Shown: positions 9,253-18,889 of the stretch, in pieces | Layout of the letters: each line of letters opens with the position of its first letter | Numbering within the stretch: position 1 is the stretch's first letter | Assembly: GCF_009720525.1 (NCBI RefSeq) | Contig: NZ_CP043930.1 | Location: forward strand, 5,116,501-5,180,500 | Origin: Gimesia benthica | GTDB taxonomy: Bacteria > Planctomycetota > Planctomycetia > Planctomycetales > Planctomycetaceae | Reading direction: 5' to 3' | DNA: 64,000 nucleotides | Notes under the pieces: generated by a model | The model's input: the letters and a program-made list of their open reading frames with translations, nothing else | The model's database searches: none | What the model was told of the DNA's origin: nothing | Translations under genes and position numbers: made by a program

Positions 9253-10689
9253 ATGAACGTACTGCTTAAATCACTGAAACCCCTCCTGGCTATCACAGTG
9301 TTTGTGGTCATTGCCGGAGCGTTCGTTTTACGAGACCGCTGGTTGCCGCTGCTGGAGCAGAATCCGTCTGACGCGGATCGTCAGGCTGCTGCCTCGAAAA
9401 AATCGGGGAGTAAAAAAGATTCCGAACAGCAGAAGATCATTCTCTCAGATCAGGCGATTGCCAACCTGGGATTGCGGGTCAAATCCATCCTGCCGGAAAC
9501 GTACTGGAAAACGCTGCAGGTCCCGGGCATGATCGTCGATCGCCCCGGACGCAGCGACCAGGGCGTGATCTCTCCCGTGGAGGGCGTCGTGGAGAAGATG
9601 AACTTTTACCCGGGCGATACCGTGCAACCGGGAGACGTGCTCTATACGATTGGCATCCTCAGTGAATCACTACAGCAGACGCAGACGAATCTGTTCAAAG
9701 ACACCCACAACATCGCACTGGCCGAGAAAAAACAGAAACGCCTGGAGACTTCGCGGGGCGCAATACCCGAGGCACGCATCATCGAGGTCGTCAATGAAAT
9801 CAAGCGGTTGAAAGTCGCCATCAAAGGCTATCAGCACGAACTGCGCAATCGAGGCTTCACTCCCCAGCAGTTGCAGGAAATCGCCCAGGGAAATTTTGTG
9901 CGGGACCTGGATATTCTCGTTCCCGATCGCCTGCCCCCTTCCCAGCTGCAGGAGACCTCCGTCGTGATGAAAACTTCGGGAGACACATCCCGTCAGCAGA
10001 CGCCGCTCACATTCGAAATTCAGGAGAGTGACATCGACCTCGGACAACAGGTGAAAACGGGCCAGATGTTATGCCTGCTGGCAAACCATCGTCTGCTCGC
10101 CATCGAAGGGCGTGCCTTTCGGAATGAAACCCAACTGCTGGAACGAAGTGTCAGAGAAGGCTGGCCGGTCGAAGTCGATTTCCAGGAACACAGCTCCAGC
10201 GACTGGCCCCCCGTTGATCAGGTATTTCATATCCAGAAACTGATGAATGTCATCGACCCGGTGAACCGTACCTTTGCCTTTCGACTGCCACTGGACAATC
10301 AGTCGCGTGTGGTACAACAGGATGGGCAGTCCCAGGTGCTCTGGCGGTTTCGTCCCGGACAGAAAGTCCGGTTGATGATTCGGGTGGAAAAACTGGACAA
10401 CGTATTCGTGCTCCCCGCTGACGCCGTCGCCCGCGAAGGCGCGGAGGCGTTCGTCTTCACTCAGAACGTGAATACCTTCCACCGCAAACCGGTGCGAATA
10501 CTGGAACGGGATCGCCGCCATACCGTGATCGCCAACGATGGTTCACTCACCCCCGGTTCCTTTGTGGTTCAGGGCGCGGCAGAACAGTTAAATCGCATGC
10601 TGAAGTCCTCCTCCGATAATGATTTGCCCGACGGCTACCATATCCACGCGGACGGCAGTCTCCACAAAAACGAAGACGAAGGGAAATAG
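9253..10689 (+). CDS. RND efflux periplasmic adaptor (CusB-like membrane fusion protein)
   Basis: A 478-residue HlyD/CusB-type adaptor. An uncleaved N-terminal helix (residues about 8-27) anchors it. The lipoyl-like half near PVEGVVEKMNFYPGDTVQPG, a helical hairpin (about 135-205), the beta-barrel region and the membrane-proximal part follow in the usual order. It links an inner-membrane RND pump to an outer-membrane channel. It lacks the Cys-containing metal-binding N-terminal domain that the adaptor at 63506 has. The pump starts 9 bases downstream and the His-rich gene lies 238 bases upstream, so export of a heavy-metal cation is the likely job. No outer-membrane factor gene is adjacent. 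Confidence 0.88.
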   Translation: MNVLLKSLKPLLAITVFVVIAGAFVLRDRWLPLLEQNPSDADRQAAASKKSGSKKDSEQQKIILSDQAIANLGLRVKSILPETYWKTLQVPGMIVDRPGRSDQGVISPVEGVVEKMNFYPGDTVQPGDVLYTIGILSESLQQTQTNLFKDTHNIALAEKKQKRLETSRGAIPEARIIEVVNEIKRLKVAIKGYQHELRNRGFTPQQLQEIAQGNFVRDLDILVPDRLPPSQLQETSVVMKTSGDTSRQQTPLTFEIQESDIDLGQQVKTGQMLCLLANHRLLAIEGRAFRNETQLLERSVREGWPVEVDFQEHSSSDWPPVDQVFHIQKLMNVIDPVNRTFAFRLPLDNQSRVVQQDGQSQVLWRFRPGQKVRLMIRVEKLDNVFVLPADAVAREGAEAFVFTQNVNTFHRKPVRILERDRRHTVIANDGSLTPGSFVVQGAAEQLNRMLKSSSDNDLPDGYHIHADGSLHKNEDEGK

Positions 10690-10698
10690 GAGAACGCC

Positions 10699-13600
10699 GT
10701 GCTCAATTCCATTATCCGAATTTCGTTAACTCATCGCACACTGGTCCTGGCGGCCTGTGTGGTCATCCTGGCGTATGGCGGTTACCTGACCACTACGCTG
10801 CCGATCGACGTCTTTCCTGACCTCGACCGTCCCCGCGTGGTCATCCTCACACAGTGTCCCGGCATGTCATCGGAAGAGGTGGAAACCCTCGTCACTTATC
10901 CCATCGAAACGGCCATTCTGGGGGCCAACGGCGTCGAGGATGTCCGCAGCCAGTCCAGCCAGGGGATGAATGTCATCTACGTCGAGTTCAGCTGGCAGAC
11001 CGAACCGCGTTACGCCCGGCAGATCGTTTCGGAACGACTGGCCAATGTTCCCATGCCGCCGGGCATCCGACCGATCATGACTCCCCAGGCCTCGATCATG
11101 GGACAGATTCTGCACGTCGGAATCCATCGTCGAAAGGGACCACAAGGGGGGCTGCTTGCGCCGCTGGAGCGGGCCGACCTCCTCGCAGAGCGGACTGAGC
11201 GGGAGGGACGCCCCGTGCTCACTGTCTGGGATCCCGTCGTACGCAACGATCCCGACCAGTGGCAAAAAGTCGAAGTGCAGGCCCCCCACTGGAACCCGGC
11301 CCTCCCGGGACGAGAGGTTTCATTTACCTGGAATAAACGTTCCTACGACGTTGTCTTTCCCACGCCTTTAGAAGAAAAGATGGACCTGCGGACCACGGCA
11401 GACTGGTTGATCAGACCCCGCTTGCTCAAATTAAATGGCATCGCTGAAGTCATCGTCATGGGCGGCGATCAGAAACAGTACCAGGTCCTCGTCGATCCGA
11501 TCAAGTTGCAGGAATATAATGTCTCCCTGCAGGATGTCGAAGAAGCCGTTAAGTCGAACAATCTGAATGCCAGCGGCGGATTTATCCTCAGCGGACAGAC
11601 CGAACGACCCGTACGGGTCATCGGCCGACTCGGTGCGCTGACCAATAATGTCCTCGAAGAACTACGCCAGGCGCCCGTGAAGATGAATGGGGACCGGGCG
11701 GTTTTGCTGGAGAACGTGGCCGAGATCGTCGAAGGTCCCGCACCCAAACGCGGAGACGCGAGTATCGACGGACACCCGGGTGTGGTGATTACCATCGTCA
11801 AACAACCCCACGCCGATACCCGTAAGCTGACCGACGACGTCATGGCGGCACTCCGTGATGCGGAAACGTCCCTGCCCGCCGACATCGTCATCAATACCAA
11901 ACTGTTTAAGCTGAAGAGTTTCATCGACCGCGGAATTTACTATGTCGAAGAGGCGCTGGTCATTGGGGCGGTACTGGTGGTGATTGTACTGTTCCTGTTT
12001 CTCTTGAACCTGCGGACAACCTTCATCACCCTCACAGCCATTCCCCTCTCGCTGGTCATCACGACACTCGTGTTCCGCGTGGTAGGAGTGATTACGGGGA
12101 CCGAACTGTCGATCAACGTGATGACCCTGGGAGGCATTGCCGTCGCTATCGGAGAGCTTGTCGACGATGCGATTGTGGACGTGGAAAATATTTTCCGTCG
12201 GCTGGGAGAAAACAACATCAGCCCCGATCCCAAACCGGCGATAGTTGTCGTGTTTGAAGCCAGTCGGGAAATCCGTTCGGCGATTGTCTTTGGAACCGCC
12301 GTCGTGGTGCTGGCCTTCATGCCTCTGTTTGCCCTCTCGGGAGTCGAAGGACGTCTGTTTGTTCCCCTCGGTGTCGCCTACATTGTTTCTATCCTGGCTT
12401 CCCTGCTCGTTTCGCTGACGGTGACCCCGGTCCTCTCGTATTACCTTCTTCCCCAGGCCAAAGCCACCCACACGCATCAGGATGGGCGGCTGCTGCGATT
12501 TCTGAAATGGGGCGCCGGATATCTGATCCGGTTCAGTATGCGGCATGCCGCTCTGCTGCTGTTACTGACCTGGGGCCTGGTCGGTGTCAGCGTCTGGGAA
12601 CTCTCCAGACTGGGAGCTGACTTTCTACCGAAATTCGACGAAGGCAGCGTACAGATCAACGTCACCCTGCCGGGGGGATCTTCCCTCAAAGCGTCTAACG
12701 AAGCTTCCTCGCTGATCGATGCCCAACTGGTCAAAATGCAGAAGTCAAAGGACAATCCCCGCGGCCCGATCCTGCACTTTTTCCGCCGGACCGGACGTGC
12801 TGAGCGGGATGAACATGCTCAACCCGTCAACGTGGGCGAATACATTCTGACCATGAATCCGGAAGCGGATTACGACCGCGATGAGTTCCTGGAAACTTTG
12901 CTTTCCGACCTGAAAACCAACGTCCCGGGAGTCGGCATCGAAGCAGAGCAGCCACTCTCTCACCTGATCAGCCACATGCTGTCCGGCGTCAAAGCCCAGG
13001 TCGGCATCAAACTCTATGGCGACGATCTCGATAAGCTCCGTGAACTGGCAGGCGACGTTCGCACTGCCATCACAGACATTCCCGGTGTAACACCGCCGAT
13101 CATCGATCCGCAGGAACGCGTCGATGAACTGCACGTGGTGCTCAAGCCCGACGAACTGGCTTACTTCGGATTAAGCCGGGAGTACGTCGCCCGCTTTGTC
13201 GAGACTGCCCTCAAAGGGGAAGCTGTCTCTCAGGTTCTCGAAGGACAGCGGCGCTTCGATCTGGTCATCAAGCTCGATGAACCGTATCGTTCCGATCCTT
13301 ATAACCTCGGCACACTCAGGCTCGAACTCCCCGATGGACGAGGACAGATTCGCTTACGGGAGCTGGCTGACTTTCCCGCTTCCGCCAGTGGTCCGAACCT
13401 GGTCAACCGGGAAAATGTGCGCCGCCGGCAGACCATTCGCTGTAACGTTTCGGGACGCGACCTGGCCAGTACCGTAGCTGAGATTGAAAAGCAGGTTCGA
13501 GCAGAAGTCGAACTGCCAACCGGATATTTTGTGGAATTCGGCGGGCAGTTTGAAGCGCAACGTTCGGCCACACTCCTGATTACCATTCTGGCTGCCGTCT

Positions 13601-14139
13601 CGGTCGCCGGGATCTTTATTGTACTGATGATGCTCTATCCTTCCGCCCGCATCACCTTCCAGATCCTGAATGCCATCCCGACGGCGTTCATCGGAGGTGT
13701 CTTCGCGCTGGTCTTAACGAACCAGACCCTCACGGTCGCCAGCATGGTGGGCTTCGTGTCTCTGGGGGGAATTGCCGTTCGGAATGGCATTCTGCTCGTG
13801 ACGCATTACTTCCATTTAATGGAAGAGGAAGGGGAAAGCTTCTCTCCCGAGATGGTACTTCGCGGCAGCCTGGAACGCCTGGCTCCCGTGCTGATGACCG
13901 CCCTCACAGCCGGAATCGCCCTGATTCCCCTGGTTGTGGGTGGAAATAAACCGGGACTGGAAATTCTCTATCCCGTCGCGACTGTAATTCTGGGAGGCCT
14001 GGTTACATCCACCTTCTGTGAATTCTTTATCCACCCGGGACTCTTCTGGAAATTCTCTGGCAAGGATGCCGATCGACTGGTTCGCAGCGAGACATCGGAT
14101 GCAGAACTCCTGCGGACTGCAACACAACAACACTCTTGA
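10699..14139 (+). CDS. Heavy-metal RND efflux pump (CusA-like) with an extra periplasmic insertion
   Basis: A 1146-residue inner-membrane proton antiporter starting with GTG; AGGAGAA lies just upstream. Family marks: an N-terminal helix, TTTLPIDVFPDLDRPRVV, twelve membrane helices in two blocks, and the proton-relay motif GELVDDAIVDVENIFRRL in the fourth helix, typical of HME-type (CusA/CzcA) pumps. CusA proteins are usually about 1040 residues. The excess comes mostly from a segment of roughly 85 residues (about 143-226) inserted after SIMGQILHVGI and before TADWLIRPRLLKLNGI, in the first pore (porter) domain. It pairs with the adaptor just upstream. The metal is not predicted, since monovalent versus divalent specificity cannot be read safely here. 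Confidence 0.92.
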   Translation: MLNSIIRISLTHRTLVLAACVVILAYGGYLTTTLPIDVFPDLDRPRVVILTQCPGMSSEEVETLVTYPIETAILGANGVEDVRSQSSQGMNVIYVEFSWQTEPRYARQIVSERLANVPMPPGIRPIMTPQASIMGQILHVGIHRRKGPQGGLLAPLERADLLAERTEREGRPVLTVWDPVVRNDPDQWQKVEVQAPHWNPALPGREVSFTWNKRSYDVVFPTPLEEKMDLRTTADWLIRPRLLKLNGIAEVIVMGGDQKQYQVLVDPIKLQEYNVSLQDVEEAVKSNNLNASGGFILSGQTERPVRVIGRLGALTNNVLEELRQAPVKMNGDRAVLLENVAEIVEGPAPKRGDASIDGHPGVVITIVKQPHADTRKLTDDVMAALRDAETSLPADIVINTKLFKLKSFIDRGIYYVEEALVIGAVLVVIVLFLFLLNLRTTFITLTAIPLSLVITTLVFRVVGVITGTELSINVMTLGGIAVAIGELVDDAIVDVENIFRRLGENNISPDPKPAIVVVFEASREIRSAIVFGTAVVVLAFMPLFALSGVEGRLFVPLGVAYIVSILASLLVSLTVTPVLSYYLLPQAKATHTHQDGRLLRFLKWGAGYLIRFSMRHAALLLLLTWGLVGVSVWELSRLGADFLPKFDEGSVQINVTLPGGSSLKASNEASSLIDAQLVKMQKSKDNPRGPILHFFRRTGRAERDEHAQPVNVGEYILTMNPEADYDRDEFLETLLSDLKTNVPGVGIEAEQPLSHLISHMLSGVKAQVGIKLYGDDLDKLRELAGDVRTAITDIPGVTPPIIDPQERVDELHVVLKPDELAYFGLSREYVARFVETALKGEAVSQVLEGQRRFDLVIKLDEPYRSDPYNLGTLRLELPDGRGQIRLRELADFPASASGPNLVNRENVRRRQTIRCNVSGRDLASTVAEIEKQVRAEVELPTGYFVEFGGQFEAQRSATLLITILAAVSVAGIFIVLMMLYPSARITFQILNAIPTAFIGGVFALVLTNQTLTVASMVGFVSLGGIAVRNGILLVTHYFHLMEEEGESFSPEMVLRGSLERLAPVLMTALTAGIALIPLVVGGNKPGLEILYPVATVILGGLVTSTFCEFFIHPGLFWKFSGKDADRLVRSETSDAELLRTATQQHS

Positions 14140-14168
14140 TTATTTTCTCTCAAGCAAAGGAAAACGAA

Positions 14169-14666
14169 ATGAAAAATCTGAACATCTCCGGCTTACTTTT
14201 CGCCGCTCTGCTCGTAACAGGTTGTGCGGATAAAGGCGCCCCTGAATCGGCACCTCCCGAAGCGGCCGCTGAGCCCGCAGCACATTCAGAAGAAAATCAT
14301 GCGGAAGCACATTCTCACGGAACCGGTCCCAACGGCGGGGTCGTTTTTGATCTGGGTAAGTACCATGCGGAATTCACCGTCGATCATCCCAGTCATGAAT
14401 GCACGATTCTCTTCCTGGGTGCCGATGAAAAATCACCTGCTCAGGTTGCAGCCACAGAGCTGACGCTCACAACCAAAGAAACGAAAACGGCAGAGGGTAA
14501 GGTGGTCCCACCCATGACAGTCAAGCTGCTTCCACAGGACGCCGCGGATGGGAAAGCTTCCAAATTCGTCGGCACTGATCCCGGAATCGGAAACGTCGCA
14601 GACTTCTCCGGCACGGTACTGGGAGAAATCGACGGTAAACCATCCCAGGGAGAATTCGAAGAATAA
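14169..14666 (+). CDS. His-containing lipoprotein in the metal efflux operon
   Basis: A 165-residue lipoprotein. The ATG at 14169 is preceded by AAGGAAAA and puts a lipobox (LLVTGC) at residues about 13-18; a longer frame from 14136 has no such logic. After the lipidated Cys comes an Ala/Pro/Glu-rich linker, then HSEENHAEAHSHGTGPNGG, a short His-rich motif common in exported proteins near metal pumps, and a beta-rich domain without an assigned family. It follows the pump by 29 bases and is likely cotranscribed. A periplasmic metal carrier handing ions to the pump is a reasonable inference. Confidence 0.75.
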   Translation: MKNLNISGLLFAALLVTGCADKGAPESAPPEAAAEPAAHSEENHAEAHSHGTGPNGGVVFDLGKYHAEFTVDHPSHECTILFLGADEKSPAQVAATELTLTTKETKTAEGKVVPPMTVKLLPQDAADGKASKFVGTDPGIGNVADFSGTVLGEIDGKPSQGEFEE

Positions 14667-14791
14667 TTGAACCGCCTGTATTACCGGTCTCGCAGCTGGT
14701 CATCGCCTGGATGAGTGATTCGGGCGGTGCCCGGCCGGGGCACTGTTACGTATGCACGGGGACACTTCAACGCCAGCGAGGATACAGACAC

Positions 14792-15142
14792 ATGTGGTAT
14801 TATCTCCTGAAAGTCGCAGTGACGGCAGTTCTGGTGGTTGCCGTTTCAGAAATTTCCAAACGCTGCTCACTCTTAGGTGGTGTGCTGGCTTCGTTACCTC
14901 TGGTGTCTTACCTCGGTATGATCTGGCTCTATATTGATACGGGAAGCACTGCCAAAGTATCGGAACTGTCAAGCAGTATCTTCTGGCTGGTCCTGCCTTC
15001 ACTCTCCTTCTTCCTGCTTTTGCCCTGGTTGCTGAAAAAAGGAATGGGCTTTGGTGCCAGCTTCGGAATCTCAACGGTCGCAATGATCGGCTTCTACCTG
15101 GCGATGGTCGTCTGTCTGAAGAAACTGGGCATTCAAGCCTAG
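14792..15142 (+). CDS. DUF3147 family small membrane protein
   Basis: A 116-residue protein with four hydrophobic helices. The sequence MWYYLLKVAVTAVLVVAVSE, then KRCSLLGGVLASLPLVSYLG, and SSIFWLVLPSLSFFLLLPWL matches the conserved plan of DUF3147. The ATG at 14792 is the family start; an upstream ATG at 14711 would add 27 non-conserved residues. A small GC hairpin lies between it and the lipoprotein gene (14727-14743). Members are found in many bacteria, often near envelope or transport genes, but no reaction is known. Confidence 0.8.
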   Translation: MWYYLLKVAVTAVLVVAVSEISKRCSLLGGVLASLPLVSYLGMIWLYIDTGSTAKVSELSSSIFWLVLPSLSFFLLLPWLLKKGMGFGASFGISTVAMIGFYLAMVVCLKKLGIQA

Positions 15143-15166
15143 ATCTGTTTCTCACCAGATGCCGCT

Positions 15167-16402
15167 TCAGCGAGGTCCGGTCAGCCAGAGTCTCATCCGC
15201 TGCAGTTTCAACGCCAGCCGACCGGCAATCGAGCCGCGAAATTCCGCGTATTCGTGTGCGGACTGTTCATGTTCTGTCTGCCGTTCCTGCAACTGGGACT
15301 GCAACTGTTGAAGCTGCTGTTCCAGCAGTTGAGCGCGTTGCTCAAACCCGGCGGCCCGCTGTTCGACTTCTGCCTGTCGTTTCACCAGCGGAGCCAGTTC
15401 CTGCAGGTAATTCGCCGCTGCTCTGAATTTGCTGGCAGGAGAAACAGTCTCATCCTGACTCCGCTGCACAGCACCGTGATAAAGCAACTCCAGCTCATCC
15501 AGGTACTGCTCCAGGTCAGCCTCCTGGCGAATCCATTGTGAAACTTTTGATGCATCTGCCGCGTTATATCCGGAAAGGGCATCCACAAGACTGGCTTCCA
15601 TTAAGGGGGCCGCCTGCATCGTCCGCACCCCAAAATTCAATCGGCGGAGCTGCTGCATGTTTTGTGAGGTCACCAGCCCTCCCACCCCGTAATGTTCGGT
15701 GACGACCACCGCACAACCCACGGCCATCGCTTCCAGCGCACAACGGGCTTTCGCAAACACAACGTCATATTGAGGCAGCAACTCTTCGGGCCGAGGCTGC
15801 ACATTCCCGGAGCTCTGTCCGATGAGATCCACCCGTTCGATGCCCCTCGCACGACAGGCTGCACGAATCAGCCCTGCATAGTTCTGATCCGACGCCTGGT
15901 TGCTGAAGATGAGCGCAGACTGCGGTTGTTCCGGCAGTGGCGCTCGCGGCTGATAACGTTTCAGATCGACGAAGTTATACAAAGTTCTGACCTGCTCAGA
16001 CGCAATGCCCGGCGTCGTCAACAGCCGCTCGCGACACAAATCATCGACGGCGACATATGTGAAAATATTCGGAAACACGACCGGACGTTCCTGCCAGGGA
16101 AGCCAGCCATGACAGTAATACACGACAGGCGTCTCAGGAAAATGCAGCATCGCCGACATCGCTTCCAGATGATGCTGCGCGTGAATCACATCAGGCGGTT
16201 CCTGCAGTGCGTTCAGATCGTTGATCACGGGGATCGTCTTCGATTGTAACTCTTCTCCCAGGTCTCCCAGTGTTGTGGAATACGCCACCGGCAGATGTCC
16301 GCGACGCAACAGTCCCTGCGCCACGTCGGACAGGAACAGTTCCGAACCGGCTCGCAACGCGAGCGTATTATTCGTCAACAGGATCCGCAGGGGGGACGTC
16401 AT
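15167..16402 (-). CDS. GT4-like glycosyltransferase with C-terminal coiled coil
   Basis: A 411-residue GT-B type protein. An N-terminal Rossmann half ([18 protein letters not shown], then a DVIHAQHH segment) and a C-terminal half with the [16 protein letters not shown] motif (nucleotide-sugar binding region of family 4) are visible. From about residue 345 it ends in a Gln/Glu-rich heptad segment ([16 protein letters not shown]), probably a coiled coil. Its start codon overlaps the stop of the PIG-L-like gene upstream (ATGA, 16399-16402), so translation is coupled. A joint role in glycan or glycolipid synthesis (transfer, then deacetylation) is inferred. Confidence 0.82.
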   Translation of the reverse strand: MTSPLRILLTNNTLALRAGSELFLSDVAQGLLRRGHLPVAYSTTLGDLGEELQSKTIPVINDLNALQEPPDVIHAQHHLEAMSAMLHFPETPVVYYCHGWLPWQERPVVFPNIFTYVAVDDLCRERLLTTPGIASEQVRTLYNFVDLKRYQPRAPLPEQPQSALIFSNQASDQNYAGLIRAACRARGIERVDLIGQSSGNVQPRPEELLPQYDVVFAKARCALEAMAVGCAVVVTEHYGVGGLVTSQNMQQLRRLNFGVRTMQAAPLMEASLVDALSGYNAADASKVSQWIRQEADLEQYLDELELLYHGAVQRSQDETVSPASKFRAAANYLQELAPLVKRQAEVEQRAAGFEQRAQLLEQQLQQLQSQLQERQTEHEQSAHEYAEFRGSIAGRLALKLQRMRLWLTGPR

Positions 16403-17193
16403 GCGCGGTCGTCCCTCCCCAGGGCGGAAATCAGGGGAAGCATATGCTGACGAAACTCGATCGCGCGATCATAGTATCCCGCTGAGACCTGACGGGCCCC
16501 GTGCCGCTCATAGAACGGAGGTGTCTCCTCAAAATGATTCAGTTCATGACCCGAGATGGATGGCGAAAACCATTCCTCCCCCAGGATTTCGTCTCCAAAT
16601 TGCGCGAGCATCTCTTCGACCTCTTCGAGCAGGGTGTCTCCCACTTTCCGGGCGTAATCTCGAATCTGGGCTAGCTTCCATGCCTGTTCGGTCTGACTGA
16701 GTGCGTGGCACCAGGCTCTATCCCGATCTGACCAGGCACTGGGAGAATCCACGAGCGGGAATTCATAGTTGTGCACTGTTCGACCGGATGTCTGCTGCAG
16801 ATCATGTACGGCACTGTCAATCAGGCTGCGGCACAGATCATGTGAAGGGTTATAACCCTCGATCGAGTCGCCCACCACCAGAGCGATCTGCTGTTCCTGA
16901 AGTGTCTCGCAGATCTGAGTTCGCAGTTGCGTAAAGAAATCCAGATCCTGATCGAGTATCGCCTGGTAAAACTGCTGATCGGTAAAATTCCCGCACAACG
17001 ATCCCAGACGACCGCCGGCCCCTTCGATCAATTGACAGGAAAGTTCAATCCGAGGCTGAGTGGTATGACCGGAACCATCAGTCAGAATCAATACCAGCGG
17101 TCGAGCTGTTTTCAGCCAGCCGAGTACGCGCAGTTCATGACCGGGATGGCTCAGAATCAGAGCGGTAGAGGGAGAATTAGAAGTCGGGCGCAT
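16399..17193 (-). CDS. PIG-L/LmbE-like deacetylase with altered metal motif
   Basis: A 264-residue protein. The ATG at 17193 is preferred over a GTG two codons upstream. It resembles PIG-L/LmbE N-acetylglucosaminyl deacetylases. The N-terminal motif is SHPGHELR where the family usually has HPDDE, followed by a strand and TDGSGH. A second conserved block is [20 protein letters not shown]. The Asp that binds zinc in the family (as in MshB) is His here, so the site may be His-His-His or changed in activity. The downstream partner is the glycosyltransferase, overlapping by four bases. It may be only a structural homologue. Confidence 0.65.
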   Translation of the reverse strand: MRPTSNSPSTALILSHPGHELRVLGWLKTARPLVLILTDGSGHTTQPRIELSCQLIEGAGGRLGSLCGNFTDQQFYQAILDQDLDFFTQLRTQICETLQEQQIALVVGDSIEGYNPSHDLCRSLIDSAVHDLQQTSGRTVHNYEFPLVDSPSAWSDRDRAWCHALSQTEQAWKLAQIRDYARKVGDTLLEEVEEMLAQFGDEILGEEWFSPSISGHELNHFEETPPFYERHGARQVSAGYYDRAIEFRQHMLPLISALGRDDRA

Positions 17194-17565
17194 TGTCACA
17201 GTAGTATAGAAGATCGCAGTAGTAGATCACTCAATTCCGAGGGGAATGATCGGCATGTTGTCTGGAACGTTACAAAAGTGCTCCTGGCCCTGTGGGGTTA
17301 TAATTATAGCACTCCCATTCTTGAAGCGTCTAGTGAACTTAAAACCCTTGTTCCCGCCGGTACATTTGCACTTAAATGTTCCCGATCTCTGTCTGATTCC
17401 GCATAAGAATGAGACTGCGAAAGAGTGCCCTTGGAATTAAGGTCCTCAGCCGTTAAGGTGAAAAGAGAGAATAAAGAAACGAAGAAAATTTGTGAGTCGG
17501 TCCCTTTCAGCAATCCAACACCATTCTGATCGTATCATTCGTTGTCATCACGCAGCGTGGCCGGC
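17194..17565. other. Divergent intergenic region between the PIG-L-like and ATP-grasp genes
   Basis: About 370 bases without a credible gene. Short open frames on both strands show no coding pattern. It must hold promoters for both flanking units. One minus-strand promoter candidate and a dyad at the ATP-grasp start are listed separately. Confidence 0.5.
17303..17332 (-). promoter_or_regulatory. Candidate promoter for the PIG-L/glycosyltransferase pair
   Basis: On the minus strand, TAGACG (4 of 6 to -35) at 17332-17327 and a perfect TATAAT at 17308-17303 are 18 bases apart. This would give a leader of about 100 bases before the start at 17193. Prediction by consensus only. Confidence 0.35.
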
Positions 17566-17602
17566 AATAAACTTACAATGAGAACCTCAACGAAAGTTTA
17601 TT
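17566..17602 (+). promoter_or_regulatory. Symmetric dyad ending at the ATP-grasp start codon
   Basis: AATAAACTT (17566-17574) is repeated as its exact reverse complement AAGTTTATT (17594-17602), ending on the base before the ATG at 17603. Centred between them is a small inner dyad, GAG-AAC-CTC, with five bases on each side. No clear Shine-Dalgarno sequence lies in between. It could be a repressor operator or an mRNA hairpin that controls access to the start codon. Confidence 0.5.
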
Positions 17603-18829
17603 ATGGCTGAAAAAAATCCTGATAAAGGTTACATCGCATTACTAGGCTGGTCTTTAGGCGCTATTGAAGCCGCAGAGAATTTTGACCGGCGTTACATCGT
17701 GATTGCCCCCGAGTGGGCCGAAGACTACGCCCGCGAGCATGGAATCCCCTATCTTCCCTGGAACTTTGAACGTCTCAATGAACGTTCGCTGGAAATCGCT
17801 GAACAGTTGCAGGAGAAAGGGGTCGACATCGCCATACCCCTGTTCGAAGAGACCGTAGAATGGGCAGGCGCCATTAACTCCGTACTGCGTCAGAACCCAC
17901 GCCTCCACGGCCAGGCGGTTTTGTTTCGCGATAAAGCACTTATGAAACGCCGGGCCCAGCTTGGCGGGATTCGCGTCGGGATCTTTGAAGAAGCCCACGA
18001 TCGCGACGACGTGATTCGCTTCATCCGCCGGGTCAACCAGACACTGCTCAAACTCGACGGCGATCCGGATGACCCGATCCATGTGAAGGCCTTTGATAAA
18101 GCAGGCTGCCTGGGCCATCGTATGATCAGCACGCCGGAGGAAGTCTATCGGATTCCCGACGAGGAATTTCCTCTGCTGATGGAAAGCCATCTCGACGGGC
18201 ACGAGTTTGCCGTCGAAGCCTGGATCCACGATGGGAAAATCCGCTTTCTTAACATCTCGGAATATGTCCGGCTGGGCTACTCCGTCTTCGTGCCCCCGTC
18301 TCCCGAACTGGAAAAATGGCGGCCCCGTATCATCGAAGAAGTCGAAAAACTGATTCACACGTTCGATATTCAGTTCGGCCAGATTCACCCGGAATACTTC
18401 CTCACCAGCGACGGGACCATGTATTTCGGCGAAGTCGCCTATCGACCGCCGGGGTTCAAAGCCTTTGAGCTCATCGAACGGGCGTACGGCTTTAATCCCT
18501 ATCAGGCCTCCATGCTGGTCTTCGATCCCAAAACCACGGAAGAGGAAATCGAAGAATTCTTTTCCGAGGACGTAAAGAAAGCCAAAGGACATGCCGGCTG
18601 TTTCGCCGTCTATCCGCGCCGCTGGGTCGTCAATCGGCTGGAAATTCCAGACGAAATTCTGGATCACGACTATTTTGAATTTCATGAACTCCCCGAACCG
18701 CTCGAATCCAAGGTCTCCAAACGATCCGCATTCGGCACACACTGGGGGCTCTTATTCTTTTTCGGAGAAGATCCTGTTCAATTGAAGGAACTTCTGGAAC
18801 ATCAGGAAGAGCTGGACTTTTACGTATAA
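17603..18829 (+). CDS. ATP-grasp family ligase
   Basis: A 408-residue protein with ATP-grasp layout: an N-terminal sugar-phosphate/nucleotide half (ALLGWSLGAIEAAENF, AIPLFEETVEWAGAI), a central domain (KALMKRRAQLGGIRVGIFEE, then HVKAFDKAGCLGHRMI), and a C-terminal half with VEAWIHDGKIRFLNISEY and MYFGEVAYRPPGF, in which acidic residues would hold magnesium. Members join a carboxylate to an amine or thiol through an acyl phosphate. The substrate is unknown. A dyad sits at its start codon, and the next gene follows after 60 bases, probably in one operon. Confidence 0.75.
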   Translation: MAEKNPDKGYIALLGWSLGAIEAAENFDRRYIVIAPEWAEDYAREHGIPYLPWNFERLNERSLEIAEQLQEKGVDIAIPLFEETVEWAGAINSVLRQNPRLHGQAVLFRDKALMKRRAQLGGIRVGIFEEAHDRDDVIRFIRRVNQTLLKLDGDPDDPIHVKAFDKAGCLGHRMISTPEEVYRIPDEEFPLLMESHLDGHEFAVEAWIHDGKIRFLNISEYVRLGYSVFVPPSPELEKWRPRIIEEVEKLIHTFDIQFGQIHPEYFLTSDGTMYFGEVAYRPPGFKAFELIERAYGFNPYQASMLVFDPKTTEEEIEEFFSEDVKKAKGHAGCFAVYPRRWVVNRLEIPDEILDHDYFEFHELPEPLESKVSKRSAFGTHWGLLFFFGEDPVQLKELLEHQEELDFYV

Positions 18830-18889
18830 CTTCGCCTCTCACCAGGTATTTTCACGATGCGGAAACCATACCCTGGCGAAAACTGACCT

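Noticed and set aside
11662-12546. A 294-codon minus-strand frame opposite the CusA-like gene
   Set aside because: Antisense shadow of strongly conserved membrane helices; His/Asp-rich reading with no fold.
17654-18742. A 362-codon minus-strand frame opposite the ATP-grasp gene
   Set aside because: Mirror of the ATP-grasp coding frame; no family or start signal. The plus-strand protein has clear ATP-grasp motifs.
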